64,000 nucleotides of DNA from Candidatus Pantoea formicae (GCF_011752625.1 NZ_VWXD01000002.1:1-64000), one strand, 5' to 3'; counted from the stretch's first letter, positions 28,526 to 38,379 are shown. The notes: generated by a model not told the origin, from the letters alone. Made by a program: numbers and translations.

Positions 28526-29038
28526 ATCTCCTCCTGTTATCCGGGTTAAAACTGCATAGGATGTTCGGAGGCAGATTGGTGCGAGGAGGTTTTGCCGTCA
28601 GGACAGCATTTCGTGGGGTAACGCTCCAAAAACAAACGACTTTTTCGTCAACACAGCAACCAGACTGCGAACATCGGCATCATTAAGTGTAGACAACAAT
28701 TGACGTTTTGCCAGACGGGCGCAGATTAAGCCCCGCCAAGAGTGCCATTTTTAAGCCTTTGCAACCAAAAACAGAGAATCATTTCGTTTTTTCGACGCTT
28801 CGCTTGGTCGCAGCTTTATGCGTGTCGAGCCGTGCGAACTCTGCCGCTATTCCCAGATTTTCCTCACTTGCATACGCGCCACCGATTGGCTTATGGTGCG
28901 GTTACCGCTGCTTTTAAGGCGGGGATAAGGCCAGAAAAGGCCCATACCTGCGTCGTTTGACGCCTTCAGGCAGGCATTCAGGAAGATGAGAAACCGATCT
29001 AGTTCACACTTTAGCGATGTTATGGCAGGTGACTGCGC
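28526..29038. other. 513-bp region without a supported gene
   Basis: Between otsB and the small ORF at 29039. Short open frames here lack ribosome-binding sites and recognisable sequence. The part nearest 28526 should hold the otsBA promoter. No terminator or repeat was seen. Confidence 0.4.
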
Positions 29039-29332
29039 ATGATCCCTCAAAGCTACAGTCAACGTGTTCACTTCTATTACTGCATTCTGGTCGCGTTGAA
29101 AATCAATGCTAAAACCCGCAAATCTGGCGGCATACGCGGCAAGAATAACTTTCTGCTCAAATGGTTGCGCAACGCGCAAAATAACACCATTTTCCACCCC
29201 GACATCACCAGTGAAATCGAGTGGTTGCGCGGCAAGATTATCAGCTCAGGTCCCGATGCAGATTTGGAACCTATGTTGCAGTACGTCTATGAAACCGCTA
29301 AGCGTGCCGAAACCATGCGTTTGGGATCCTGA
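29039..29332 (+). CDS. small hypothetical protein, 97 aa
   Basis: Opens with an ATG preceded by AGGTGA at a suitable distance. The product is basic in its first half (KINAKTRKSGGIRGKNNFLLKWLRN) and acidic, helical-looking in the second (EIEWLRGKIISSGPDADLEPMLQYVYETAKRAE). There is no signal peptide or membrane span, and the family is not recognised. A minus-strand open frame overlaps its 5' end but lacks supporting signals. It is kept because composition and start signal look coding. Confidence 0.55.
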   Translation: MIPQSYSQRVHFYYCILVALKINAKTRKSGGIRGKNNFLLKWLRNAQNNTIFHPDITSEIEWLRGKIISSGPDADLEPMLQYVYETAKRAETMRLGS

Positions 29333-29521
29333 ATACCTGACGTACTCAAAGCGGGTGTTCGCTGTTCAACGGCTAGCACGAACGCCTCCCGTCACTATTC
29401 TGATTCCACACTTAGCATGTGTCAGAACATCATCTCCCTGTTAAAGTAACCTGCTGAAAAGTCAGCGAAGGAACGTTCGGCTGCTCGATCATTAACAAGG
29501 ATGAATAACAGGATATCGGAA

Positions 29522-30034
29522 ATGAATTTCACCATACGCAAGGCTCAGGCCGAGGATGCGGAATTGCTTCATCAACTGGGACGCATGACCTACAGCGCCC
29601 ATTTCAAACATATGTGGGTGTCCACCGACGAGATGGATGCCTTTATCGACAAAGAGTATGGCTTAACAGTATTGCAAAGTAGCCTCGCCGCAGAGAATGA
29701 GAGCTGGTTAATTGCAGAGACCGATCACCCCGTGGGTTTTGCCAAAGTCACCTGGAATACCCCGGTGCCTGATTCCGGCATGACTGGGGCGATGCTCAAC
29801 AAGCTTTACCTCAACCCAGACCAGACCGGTAAAAACTACGGCAAAATCATGTTTGAGAGCATCATTAATGAGGCCCGTGATAAGCGAGAAGGCTACATGT
29901 GGCTGGAAGTGATGGCTGAAAATGTGCGCGCTCGTAAGTTTTGGGAAGCCTTCGGGATGCAGCACATTAAAGACATTCCGTTTGTGACGGCCTCGCAGCG
30001 CAGCACGCTGCAAATTCTGGGTATGGTCATTTAA
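29522..30034 (+). CDS. GNAT-family N-acetyltransferase
   Basis: A 170-residue acetyltransferase with the GNAT fold: N-terminal strand FTIRKAQAEDAELLHQL, a central strand region LNKLYLNPDQTGKNYGKIMFESI that includes the acetyl-CoA loop (Q/R-x-x-G-x-G/A type, here QTGKNYG), and a C-terminal helix-strand ENVRARKFWEAFG. ATG 29522 is preferred to 29501 because AGGA lies 8 bases upstream and the sequence then starts at the first GNAT strand. The substrate is unknown. Confidence 0.82.
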   Translation: MNFTIRKAQAEDAELLHQLGRMTYSAHFKHMWVSTDEMDAFIDKEYGLTVLQSSLAAENESWLIAETDHPVGFAKVTWNTPVPDSGMTGAMLNKLYLNPDQTGKNYGKIMFESIINEARDKREGYMWLEVMAENVRARKFWEAFGMQHIKDIPFVTASQRSTLQILGMVI

Positions 30035-30187
30035 TCGGCTTTTGGCGCAGCGACCGCTGTTCTCGCCGCGCCCGCTTTACCGGCACTTATCCGCGCTCTT
30101 ACCACTTATTCAGATTTGATATAACGATATAATCAGTTTTTCTTTCGCGCCATCCCTCCGCATCATAGCTGCAACACAGGAGGCGTT

Positions 30188-31246
30188 ATGGCTGATATCT
30201 CTCTTCAAAAACATTCACACCCCATCGCACACTTTGCGCCGGGTTTGCTGATGACGGCGGTTATCGCCCTGGCAACAGCCTGGCTGGGTAACGTGCCTTC
30301 AGTGGCACAACTGGGGCTGGGCGCACTGACGCTGGCGATTATCGGCGGGATTATTCTGGGAAACACGATCTATCCCAACCTGCAGGGCTACTGCGGCGCT
30401 GGCGTACACTTCGCAAAGCAGAAGCTGCTGCGCCTCGGTATCATTCTTTACGGTTTCCGACTGACCTTTCAGCAAGTGCTGGATGTCGGCGTGAGCGGCG
30501 TGGTCATTGATATCCTGATGCTGACCAGCACTTTCGCCCTCGCCTGCTGGCTAGGACATAAAATCTTAAAGCTGGATCGAGAAACCGCATGGTTGATTGG
30601 TGCTGGCAGTAGCATTTGTGGTGCCGCCGCCGTGCTTGCCACTGAGCCTGTCATCAAAGCAGAATCGTCCAAAGTCGCGGTTGCCGTCGCCACGGTGGTG
30701 ATTTTCGGTACGGTAGCCATTTTCCTTTATCCCCTCATCTGGCACAGTGTTTCCCCTCTGTTACCGGGTGTTAGCCTGAGCGAGTTTGGTATTTACACGG
30801 GTTCAACCATGCATGAAGTTGCACAGGTTGTTGCTGCTGGACATGCCATCAGTGGGGAAACTGAAAACGCCGCCGTGATTGCTAAAATGCTGCGGGTGAT
30901 GATGCTTGCACCCTTCCTCGTGGTGGTCGGCGTGATGATGCGCCGCAGTTCACCGGCAACAGGTAGTCAAAAGCAGCGTATTACGTTTCCATGGTTTGCG
31001 CTGGCGTTTATCCTGGTCGCGCTGTTCAACTCAGCACACCTTGTTCCCAGCGCAGCAATTGCGGTGATTAACCAATTGGATAGCGTCTTGCTGGCGATGG
31101 CGATGGCGGCTCTGGGTCTCACAACACATATCAGCCAACTTAAAAAAGCGGGCCTCCGTCCTCTGCTGCTGGGACTGATGCTGTTCATCTGGCTGATTGT
31201 GGGGGGTGGCGCGATTAACCTCACGATACATCATTTACTTGGTTGA
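30188..31246 (+). CDS. yeiH: YeiH-family putative sulfate exporter / membrane protein
   Basis: A 352-residue integral membrane protein with about ten spans and the conserved UPF0324/YeiH motifs (GNTIYPNLQGYCGAGVHFAK, AGSSICGAAAVLATEPVIKA, STMHEVAQVVAAGHAIS). Relatives are suggested to export sulfite or sulfate; direct evidence is limited. The usual divergent LysR partner yeiE is not next to it. A TATAAT box (30128-30133) lies 55 bp before the ATG, but no good -35 element was seen. Confidence 0.88.
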   Translation: MADISLQKHSHPIAHFAPGLLMTAVIALATAWLGNVPSVAQLGLGALTLAIIGGIILGNTIYPNLQGYCGAGVHFAKQKLLRLGIILYGFRLTFQQVLDVGVSGVVIDILMLTSTFALACWLGHKILKLDRETAWLIGAGSSICGAAAVLATEPVIKAESSKVAVAVATVVIFGTVAIFLYPLIWHSVSPLLPGVSLSEFGIYTGSTMHEVAQVVAAGHAISGETENAAVIAKMLRVMMLAPFLVVVGVMMRRSSPATGSQKQRITFPWFALAFILVALFNSAHLVPSAAIAVINQLDSVLLAMAMAALGLTTHISQLKKAGLRPLLLGLMLFIWLIVGGGAINLTIHHLLG

Positions 31247-31251
31247 CGTGT

Positions 31252-31273
31252 TTGCCGCCCGACTGGGCGGCAA
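31252..31273. terminator. bidirectional hairpin between convergent genes
   Basis: A perfect 9-bp stem TTGCCGCCC/GGGCGGCAA with a 4-nt loop in the 33-bp gap between the convergent yeiH and the 105-aa gene. U-tracts are weak on both sides, but the position fits a shared terminator. Confidence 0.6.
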
Positions 31274-31279
31274 CGCTGT

Positions 31280-31597
31280 TTAAGAACGGAAGTGTTTGCG
31301 GGCATAGACGGCAGTTTGCCGGCGGCTTTTAATCCGGAATTTGGCATGCGAAATCACCGTCATCCACCTTGGGTCAACCTTATTCGTCAGGTAAACATTT
31401 AACTCGCTGAGCAACTCTTCCCATTTTTCCGCTTGCCAGGTTTTATCACTCCCCAATGTTTCTTTCATCGATTGGATAAGAAGATCCACCTTCGCTTTAA
31501 CCTCACCCAGTGGTTTCCCTGCCTGGTGAACAGCGGCTAATTTCCGAATTTCAGTGGCGTAATAATGGATATCGACCTCATTGTTGTGCAATCGCAC
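31280..31597 (-). CDS. hypothetical protein, about 105 aa
   Basis: Soluble, mostly helical, basic at the C-terminus (KFRIKSRRQTAVYARKHF), with no signal peptide or recognised family. The start is GTG 31597 or TTG 31591; AGAGG sits 5 bases before the TTG, which is slightly favoured. It lies convergent to yeiH. Confidence 0.55.
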   Translation of the reverse strand: MRLHNNEVDIHYYATEIRKLAAVHQAGKPLGEVKAKVDLLIQSMKETLGSDKTWQAEKWEELLSELNVYLTNKVDPRWMTVISHAKFRIKSRRQTAVYARKHFRS

Positions 31598-31898
31598 CTC
31601 TGCTTATTATTGGCCCATTTCTTACAATACCCCAGGTTATAAGAAGGACATAATCGGAAAAACCTTATACCGTTTCGCTTTTATCACATCATTATCAATT
31701 TGGTTCTATCGCAGCGAGGTTATTTATTCAAAACAGAGAATAAAAATCACCGCCCATTGGCGGTGAAAACGATTTCACAGATTCGGTTTCACAATGAGGC
31801 TTGAATACCCTTTCGGTTTCTTTACTTATTTAAGTCTCAACGAAACTCACCGTATAGGCCGATTACTCCAGGAGGAAATAAGTCTATGCTCGGCCTGG
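31598..31898. other. 300-bp AT-rich gap between two small genes
   Basis: No ORF with a start signal was found. It contains the promoter region of the 105-aa gene and the terminator (31741-31765) of the 86-aa gene. Confidence 0.4.
31741..31765 (-). terminator. intrinsic terminator downstream of the 86-aa gene
   Basis: Minus strand: stem CACCGCC/GGCGGTG with a 4-nt loop followed by ATTTTTA. It lies about 130 bp past the stop of the 86-residue gene, the nearest minus-strand gene upstream. Confidence 0.7.
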
Positions 31899-32159
31899 TT
31901 AGCGTTTAATCACAAACTCTAACTCACTAAGTTTTTGATATTCCTTAGCCAATTTTTTAAGCTGCGTGGCTCGCATCTTATCAGCGCGCGCCAGCGCCTC
32001 TTCCTCTGTCAACTGGAACTCTTTCTTCTTAAAAAATTGTTCAAAGTTATACTCACGATCGCGCTGCTGGACAAATATTTCGCCGTCGTTTTTAAGCTCA
32101 CCTTCCGCGATGTAGATTCCTCGGGTTAATGCATATTTTGTTATATAAGCTTTTATCAT
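31899..32159 (-). CDS. small hypothetical protein, 86 aa, charged helical
   Basis: ATG 32159 has AGAGGA 6 bases upstream. The N-terminal 45 residues look beta-rich (YITKYALTRGIYIAEGELK). The C-terminal half is a Lys/Glu-rich probable coiled coil (EEEALARADKMRATQLKKL). Short Lys/Glu helices of this kind occur in phage- or plasmid-borne proteins, but the family is not recognised. It has its own terminator downstream. Confidence 0.65.
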   Translation of the reverse strand: MIKAYITKYALTRGIYIAEGELKNDGEIFVQQRDREYNFEQFFKKKEFQLTEEEALARADKMRATQLKKLAKEYQKLSELEFVIKR

Positions 32160-32420
32160 GCGTTCCTCTTACCTTGCTAAGTTCACCTATTAAAGCAAAA
32201 TAAAGGTGATTTTTACAGCACTGAGTGATAAATGCGCTTATAACGGATTTTTATTCACCTTGATTTACTTCACATTTTCATAAAATACTGCATAGAGAAC
32301 AATTCGATAAAGCACGGCGGCGATGTTGATAATTAAAAGCGAAGCGGGAAGTTTCGGATTTCACTATCCTGAATGATTCCATTCAAAACTTAAGGCCCAG
32401 CTGGAGTTGGAACAGCAGCA

Positions 32421-33686
32421 TTACCTCGCAATCGGCAGGTCGGCATAGCGAGTGGTGTACGCTGGTGACAACATCTCACGCTTCATCGCCCATGGTTTCT
32501 GAATCCCTTGTCCGGCAAACCATAATTTTCCTTTCCCGCTTTGATTAATGCCATCCATCACCCGCATCAGGGATTCACTGTTCGCCTGCGGCTGGATCTC
32601 ATCGAACAGATTCAGTTGCGCAACGCCTTGGCTAAAGAAGTCGCCTAACATCACACCTGCTTTCATATATCGACACTCTTCGCGCCAGATACGATCCAGA
32701 GCGACCGTGGCAACACGAATAATATCGCGCGTGTCGTTGGTCGGAGTCATCACTTGGATCATCGCCTGGTTACCGTAAAAAGGTTCTCCTTCAGCATGCG
32801 GGCTGGTGCGAATAAACACACCGATTTGTCGGCAATACTGCCGCTCGGCACGCAACTTTTCGGCAGCGCGAAAGGCATAGTTGCATACGGCCTCTCGCAT
32901 GTCGGCATAGTCAGTGATGCGTCCCGCAAACGAGCGTGAGCAGATAATTTGCTGCTTCACTGGCGCAAACTCTTCCAGTTCGAGACAGGGTTCACCGCGC
33001 AACTCGCGCACGGTGCGTTCCAGCACCACATTGAAGTGCTTGCGGATCACCCAAGTGCTCTGCTCCGACAAATCCAGCGCGGTCGTGATACCCATGGCAT
33101 TCAGCTTTTTGCTGATGCGTCGCCCTACGCCCCACACATCTGCCACATCGACTAACGCCATTAACTTCTTTTGTCGCTCAAGGTTGGAGAGATCCAGCAC
33201 GCCGCCGGTCTTGCTCCATTTTTTGGCGGCATGGTTGGCCAGCTTGGCCAGTGTTTTGGTGGGCGCGATCCCCACCCCCACCGCCAAATGCGTTTCGCGT
33301 TTCACCCGCTGCTGGATGTCCCGTCCGAACTCTTCCAGCACGCGGCAGTTACGTACGCCCGTGAGGTTCATAAACGCCTCATCGATGGAGTAGATCTCAA
33401 CGGAGGGCGCCATCTCTTCCAGTATCGTCATCACGCGCAGGCTCATGTCGGCGTAGAGCGCATAGTTAGAGCTGAACACATGCACGTTATGGCGTCGCAA
33501 CTCATCTTTGATTTTGAAATAGGGGCCGCCCATGCCGATATCCAGCTTCTTGGCCTCAGCCGAACGCGCGATGACGCAGCCATCGTTGTTGCTTAACACA
33601 ATCACCGGCTTACCTTTGAGATCGGGCCTGAACACCGTCTCGCACGAGGCATAAAATGAGTTCACATCCACCAGCGCAAACATCAC
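32421..33686 (-). CDS. umuC: UmuC, DNA polymerase V catalytic subunit
   Basis: A 421-residue Y-family polymerase for SOS translesion synthesis. The palm carries the metal-binding [12 protein letters not shown] and SIDEAFMNL motifs, followed by helix-hairpin-helix and little-finger domains. A beta-clamp binding motif QLNLFD lies near the C-terminus. Its start overlaps the umuD stop by 4 bp. It works with two cleaved UmuD' subunits and RecA. Confidence 0.97.
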   Translation of the reverse strand: MMFALVDVNSFYASCETVFRPDLKGKPVIVLSNNDGCVIARSAEAKKLDIGMGGPYFKIKDELRRHNVHVFSSNYALYADMSLRVMTILEEMAPSVEIYSIDEAFMNLTGVRNCRVLEEFGRDIQQRVKRETHLAVGVGIAPTKTLAKLANHAAKKWSKTGGVLDLSNLERQKKLMALVDVADVWGVGRRISKKLNAMGITTALDLSEQSTWVIRKHFNVVLERTVRELRGEPCLELEEFAPVKQQIICSRSFAGRITDYADMREAVCNYAFRAAEKLRAERQYCRQIGVFIRTSPHAEGEPFYGNQAMIQVMTPTNDTRDIIRVATVALDRIWREECRYMKAGVMLGDFFSQGVAQLNLFDEIQPQANSESLMRVMDGINQSGKGKLWFAGQGIQKPWAMKREMLSPAYTTRYADLPIAR

Positions 33687-34105
33687 TTTCTCAGCGTCTT
33701 GATGACATGTTTAACCACACCGAAGATCTCAAACTGATCCGGGTCGGGAATAGGAATGATGGCGTGCGCCGCATTCATCGGTTTGAGGTGCAGGCAGGGC
33801 TTCAGCATCAGCTGCTTCACTGTGAATTCCCCTGCGATGGCGGCCACCACCACATCACCCTGCTCGGGTTTCACTGCACTATCGACGATCAACATATCGC
33901 CATCGCTGATTCCACCTTCGATCATCGAGTCACCGCTGACTTTGATGAAGTAAGTGGCGCTGGGATGCGTGACGCAAAAATCATTGAGGTCAATGCGCTG
34001 CTCAATGTAGTCCTGAGCCGGTGACGGAAAACCACAGGGCACGCGACTGATAAACAAGGGCAAGCTGAGAATGGCACGGAGTTCCGCCGGTTGATAAAAC
34101 ACCAT
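33683..34105 (-). CDS. umuD: UmuD, SOS mutagenesis protein (self-cleaving)
   Basis: A 140-residue LexA-like serine peptidase. The autocleavage site is Cys-Gly in VPCGFPSP. Catalytic Ser is in GDSMIEGG and Lys in [10 protein letters not shown]. RecA-stimulated cleavage gives UmuD', the pol V accessory subunit. The LexA box begins about 20 bp upstream of its start, as in E. coli umuDC. Confidence 0.97.
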   Translation of the reverse strand: MVFYQPAELRAILSLPLFISRVPCGFPSPAQDYIEQRIDLNDFCVTHPSATYFIKVSGDSMIEGGISDGDMLIVDSAVKPEQGDVVVAAIAGEFTVKQLMLKPCLHLKPMNAAHAIIPIPDPDQFEIFGVVKHVIKTLRK

Positions 34106-34435
34106 AATGATGGCCTATAAGAATACTGTATATAAACACAGTATCACCAATCCCCCTTGTTTGATCAAGCCCGCCCCTGAGCCGTTTTCCAAAATGACTG
34201 GAAGGAAAGGAGATTTAGTTTTGGCTATCTTTAACGGCAGAATGGATACGCTCATGATCTTCACTTTGGGTGCAATCCGCAGGCTGTTTAGCTTGCCGCC
34301 GTGTGGGGAAATTCGATGTCGCTGGGGGGTAGCAGGTGATATGTGCCAAGAGCGGATACGGCTTACGACATGGCAGGTTGATTTATGGAGATTTGCCCCC
34401 TAAAAGTTATACCCTCTCGTAAGAAGGAATGTCAG
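34106..34435. other. 330-bp gap between umuD and the second GNAT gene
   Basis: It contains the umuDC promoter and LexA box at its left end. The rest (34150-34435) shows no ORF with start signals and no repeat. The GNAT gene has its ribosome-binding site at the right end. Confidence 0.4.
34126..34141 (-). promoter_or_regulatory. LexA (SOS) box of umuDC
   Basis: CTGTATATAAACACAG is an exact CTG-N10-CAG LexA site, with TA on its left and TA on its right completing the 20-bp consensus TACTG...CAGTA. It lies 21 bp before the umuD start, where it would block transcription. Confidence 0.94.
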
Positions 34436-34951
34436 ATGGATTTAGAAACCGAACGTTTACGGCTTGAACCCTTTCAAGACTCACACTACGAAGGTCTAAG
34501 AGTCATGGATAGCGATCCCGGCGTGATGCGCTATATCAACCAAGGGAGGGTTAAAACACCCGAAGAAACCAGGGAAAGTATCAGCCGTGTTCATGACCGC
34601 TGGGAGAAATACGGGTTCTCGTGGTGGGCGATCAAAGAGAAGACTTCCGCGGCCATCGTTGGCGCTGCGTGCCTCCAGTACCTGGCAAATGTGGAGGGTG
34701 CGCCATTAGAAATAGGCTGGCGGCTCATCCCCGGACATCATGGTAAAGGTTATGCGACGGAAGCCGCGAAAGCGATTATAACTTTTGCGGCCGAACGAAT
34801 CGGTGCCACTTACTTAGTGGCTGTTGCCGATCCAGAAAATATCCCCTCACAGCGCGTGATGCAGCGCTTAGGCATGACTTACAAAGCAATAGAACAGCAC
34901 TACGATGTGCCATGTGTCGTTTATGAACTTAGCATTTGTAGAGCTGATTGA
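34436..34951 (+). CDS. RimJ/RimL-type GNAT acetyltransferase
   Basis: A 171-residue acetyltransferase with opening LETERLRLEPF typical of the RimJ/RimL branch, the acetyl-CoA loop GWRLIPGHHGKGYATEAAKAI, and the C-terminal ENIPSQRVMQRLGMTY. ATG 34436 has AAGGAA just upstream; the 17-residue extension to 34385 is not family-like. It may acetylate a protein N-terminus or a small molecule; the substrate is unknown. Confidence 0.85.
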   Translation: MDLETERLRLEPFQDSHYEGLRVMDSDPGVMRYINQGRVKTPEETRESISRVHDRWEKYGFSWWAIKEKTSAAIVGAACLQYLANVEGAPLEIGWRLIPGHHGKGYATEAAKAIITFAAERIGATYLVAVADPENIPSQRVMQRLGMTYKAIEQHYDVPCVVYELSICRAD

Positions 34952-35056
34952 GTGTTTGAGCTGGAGATGCGTGAATGATTTCCGCAGTGTGCTAACAGCT
35001 GACGTTGCTAATAAATTCACACCAATATGCTGTCCCGGCTTTGAAACATGAATTAT

Positions 35057-35956
35057 CTAGTCAAACTGATGACTGAGTTCTGGAAAATGGATGATTTTAT
35101 CGATATCACACTCTTTGCCAGACAGATTCGACAGGTTCAGATATGGGACCATCGTAGGCTCTTTGAGATTCGCCAGGAACCAGTCTTGCTGAAAGCGTTC
35201 CCCCTTCTGCATGGAGCTGTTACCACCTGTCGTCAGAGGCAGGATGAAGCTGATTTCATCCTCATCAAGATTGATTTTAAGCGTCATCCTGACGGCTGAA
35301 TGAGGACCGTAACGATCAGCCATGATGGCATTCAGAGTCTGAATGTAGCCGGCATTCATAATGGTCATGGGCATCTGCGGCGCTGAATCGAAGACCACTA
35401 TATTTTCAAACCCAGTGCCTGCGAGGGATTTAAGTAGCCCTTTAAATCTCAGCGCCATAGCTGCCGCCACCCATTTGGTCTGACCAGGATCAATTATCAC
35501 AGGGGAACGGTTTGTATTCGGATCGGCTGCCAGCATGCAGTACCCTCCTCCTGTTGAGCCCCTGGTGGATATATCGTGGCTGTTTAAGAGCATGAGTTCA
35601 GCGGAGGTCAGCTGCACTGGCGACTTACCATAATTCCTCAGCTGCAATGCCACAAAGGCATCATTATCCATGGGTGTTGAAATATCAGCACGAGGGCGCA
35701 CAGGCACGAGGCGCGCATTGACCGCAGATATCTTTAGGTCATTTGCGGAAAACAGACGATCATATATGCGACTAAAGAAGTCGGTCGCGCTGTTTAGGTT
35801 ACTTAAAAAGGTTACACTTGCAGTAATGCCTACTGCCAGCGCCACAATTATTCTTTTCGAACTTCCTGCTCTCACGGTTCGCTTAATTCTCAGTTGGTTT
35901 ATATTGTGGTCCACACTTCGCAAAGAAATATCCCTACAGCCATGGTATCTCTTCAT
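35057..35956 (-). CDS. hypothetical protein with N-terminal membrane anchor, 299 aa
   Basis: A basic N-terminus (RIKRTVRAGSSKR) precedes one hydrophobic segment (about residues 36-52, IIVALAVGITASVTFL). About 240 residues follow, predicted mostly beta, with an internal VQLTSAELMLLNSHD region; the topology suggests a type II membrane protein with an exterior domain. The family is not recognised. Lower GC and weak start signals, compared with neighbouring core genes, hint at acquisition; this is inference. It stands alone between a GNAT gene and the LysR regulator. Confidence 0.65.
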   Translation of the reverse strand: MKRYHGCRDISLRSVDHNINQLRIKRTVRAGSSKRIIVALAVGITASVTFLSNLNSATDFFSRIYDRLFSANDLKISAVNARLVPVRPRADISTPMDNDAFVALQLRNYGKSPVQLTSAELMLLNSHDISTRGSTGGGYCMLAADPNTNRSPVIIDPGQTKWVAAAMALRFKGLLKSLAGTGFENIVVFDSAPQMPMTIMNAGYIQTLNAIMADRYGPHSAVRMTLKINLDEDEISFILPLTTGGNSSMQKGERFQQDWFLANLKEPTMVPYLNLSNLSGKECDIDKIIHFPELSHQFD

Positions 35957-36139
35957 TAAAACTTAACGCGAAGTCAGATGGAAATGTCGTGCTTTGTTTG
36001 GTGAGTGGGCACACGAGTGAAAAAGATAACGTTTCAGGTGCTTACTGTAATCTTCTCTGCACACAGTTACAGAATATAAGGCGTCTTTGTGCCAAAAGTG
36101 GACAGGATAGCATCGTTTTATGTTTTTATCGGTAGTATA

Positions 36140-37039
36140 TCACTTCATCTTTGGAGCTAATGATAGCTTAATTAGCTCAAGCATCACTTTAAAGGCAGGA
36201 TTATCATTGTCCTCGCGCCAGGCAAGATACAGCAGACTTTCAATCCCTGCGGGCAAGGTAATATGGCGATAGACGATATCATCAAACAAAATACGCGCAG
36301 CACTTTCCGGGACAAACGCCATACCCATACCGGCGTTTACAAGTGAGAGTATTGTCAGCGTTGAGCCAATATATTGCACATAATCCGGTTGAATATTATT
36401 CGAACGAAACATCCCTGTCAGCAGTTCATAAAATGGCTGCCAGGTGGATAATGCATACATAATAAACGGCTGCTTATCAAGATGGGTAATTGTAATATCC
36501 GACAGTGTCGCCAGTTCATGCTGACGTGGGACCGCCAGCACAAACGGCTCATTCACCAGAATTTCACTGTTCACGCCGGTCAAAGCTGAAGGTGCACGCA
36601 CAAGGCCAATATCGCTTTGCCGCAGGCGCAGAGCTTCGAATTGTTCACCGGTTGTCATCTCCCTGAGCGAGATATCAATGTGGGGATAAATCTCTTTGCC
36701 TCTGGCAACGACCATCGGTAAAAACGCATAAACTGCGCTCGCCACAAAGCTGATATTTACCGAGCCGATATTTCCTTGCGACATCTTCTGCGTGTTCAGC
36801 ATCGCCACATGCGCGCGCTGCAGTAAATCCTGCGCCTCGATAAAAAATCTCCTGCCAGCAGCCGTTAGCACCACTGTTCGAGTTGTACGTTCAAAAAGCT
36901 CAACCCCCAATTGATGTTCCAGCAGTTGGATCTGCCGGCTGAGTGGAGGTTGCGTCATATTTAACCGTTTTGCTGCGCGTGAAAAATTCAGCTCGGTAGC
37001 AACGGCAAGAAAAAACCTCAGTTGACTTAGCTCAAACAT
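36140..37039 (-). CDS. LysR-family regulator next to hexarate genes
   Basis: A 299-residue LTTR with an N-terminal winged helix (LRFFLAVATELNFSRAAKRLNMTQPPLSRQ is the HTH region, residues 6-36) and a C-terminal effector domain of two alpha/beta lobes. It is divergent from the enolase-superfamily dehydratase, with a 105-bp shared control region holding a dyad, and probably activates the hexarate genes in response to a sugar acid (inferred from position). Confidence 0.9.
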   Translation of the reverse strand: MFELSQLRFFLAVATELNFSRAAKRLNMTQPPLSRQIQLLEHQLGVELFERTTRTVVLTAAGRRFFIEAQDLLQRAHVAMLNTQKMSQGNIGSVNISFVASAVYAFLPMVVARGKEIYPHIDISLREMTTGEQFEALRLRQSDIGLVRAPSALTGVNSEILVNEPFVLAVPRQHELATLSDITITHLDKQPFIMYALSTWQPFYELLTGMFRSNNIQPDYVQYIGSTLTILSLVNAGMGMAFVPESAARILFDDIVYRHITLPAGIESLLYLAWREDNDNPAFKVMLELIKLSLAPKMK

Positions 37040-37057
37040 TTATACAATTCCGGCATG

Positions 37058-37073
37058 AATCAATTCTTTGATT
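37058..37073. promoter_or_regulatory. dyad in the LysR/dehydratase control region
   Basis: AATCAATTCTTTGATT: half-sites AATCA and TGATT separated by 6 bases, between the divergent starts at 37039 and 37145. LysR proteins bind interrupted dyads in this position; binding here is inferred. Confidence 0.4.
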
Positions 37074-37144
37074 GGATTAGACAGTATGAGTCCACAGGCG
37101 CAATCTGGTAAAGCCCTCAACAATATCAAATACAAGGTACGTCT

Positions 37145-38305
37145 ATGCCTACACCAAATACTCTTGCCCAGACAGGCGATTTTGACCATATCAGCTGGAT
37201 TAAACTCTCTTCTGTTAATGTCCCTCTGAGCACGGCGGTGAGTGATGCAAAAGTCCTGACCGGCCGCCAGAGTGCGCTGAAAGACGTGGCGCTGCTGATT
37301 GCGGAAATCGAAACCGAACAGGGTTATCGCGGCTTGGGTTTTTCCTACACACTGCGTAACGGCGGCCCGGCACAATTCAGCCACGCCAAAGAGATGGCAC
37401 CACTGCTGATTGGCGAAGATCCGAACGACATTTCCCGCCTATGGAGCAAACTGGTTTGGGCAGGCGCATCTGTCGGCCGTAGCGGCCTGGCGACGCAAGC
37501 CATTGCCGCGTTCGATACAGCCCTGTGGGATCTGAAAGCCAAACGCGCCAACCTGTCGTTGGCAAAATTACTGGGCGCTCAGCGTAACGAAGTGCGTTGC
37601 TACAACACCTCCGGCGGATATCTGCAGGCATCAGTGGACGAAATCATCGACAAATCCAAAGATTCTTTGGCGCGTGGTATTGGCGGCATCAAAATGAAAG
37701 TCGGCCACCCGGATCGTCGTCAGGATCTTCAACGCGTTGATGCCATTCGCAAAGCGCTGGGCGACGACACGCCGCTGATGGTCGACGTTAACCAACAGTG
37801 GGACCGCACCACCGCACGGCGGATGGGCATGGCGATGGAACAGTACAACCTGCAATGGATTGAAGAGCCCCTGGATGCCTACGATGTGGAAGGCCACCGT
37901 ATACTCTCTTCCAGTCTGGTGACGCCGGTTGGTACCGGTGAGATGCTCACCAGCGCGGGCGAAGTAGCTGAATACATCCGTCAGGGTGCGGTAGATTTGG
38001 TGATGCATGACGCTCCACGCGTTGGCGGTATCACTCCGTTCCTGAAAGTGCAGCAGATGGCAGAAGACCACGGTCTGATGATGGCACCGCACTTCGTCAT
38101 GGAAATTCACTTACATCTGGCTGCCGCCTACGCCCACGAAACCTGGGTGGAACATTTCGAGTGGCTGGAGCCGGTCTTTAATGAGCGTCTGGAAATTCGC
38201 GATGGCCAGATGATAGTGCCGACACGCCCGGGTCTTGGCCTTTCGCTGCACGACCAAACCACCGCCTGGACGGTGGCAAGTTTTGAAACTGGCAAAGGTC
38301 ATTAA
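37145..38305 (+). CDS. galactarate / L-talarate dehydratase-type enolase-superfamily enzyme
   Basis: A 386-residue mandelate-racemase-subgroup enzyme, close in layout to Salmonella L-talarate/galactarate dehydratase. It has the acid-base KxK motif in GGIKMKVG (about residue 180), metal ligands Asp in MVDVNQQW, Glu in WIEEPLD and Glu in GTGEML, and catalytic His in MAPHF. It would dehydrate a hexarate to a keto-deoxy-hexarate, using Mg2+. One variation: the usual aromatic/polar strand before DAPRVGG reads VMHDAPRVGG, which may adjust specificity. An adjoining GudP-like transporter supports a sugar-acid role. Substrate preference is inferred. Confidence 0.88.
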   Translation: MPTPNTLAQTGDFDHISWIKLSSVNVPLSTAVSDAKVLTGRQSALKDVALLIAEIETEQGYRGLGFSYTLRNGGPAQFSHAKEMAPLLIGEDPNDISRLWSKLVWAGASVGRSGLATQAIAAFDTALWDLKAKRANLSLAKLLGAQRNEVRCYNTSGGYLQASVDEIIDKSKDSLARGIGGIKMKVGHPDRRQDLQRVDAIRKALGDDTPLMVDVNQQWDRTTARRMGMAMEQYNLQWIEEPLDAYDVEGHRILSSSLVTPVGTGEMLTSAGEVAEYIRQGAVDLVMHDAPRVGGITPFLKVQQMAEDHGLMMAPHFVMEIHLHLAAAYAHETWVEHFEWLEPVFNERLEIRDGQMIVPTRPGLGLSLHDQTTAWTVASFETGKGH

Positions 38306-38379
38306 TAAAATTTCTGTGTAATAACCTGACGCTTTTATACAGATTGAACCTTATTGAGTACCTCAGGAATATTCCCTCG

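Noticed and set aside
28708..29197. Overlapping open frames on both strands between otsB and 29039
   Set aside because: None has a convincing start signal, and the frames are mutually exclusive. Only the 29039 frame was kept.
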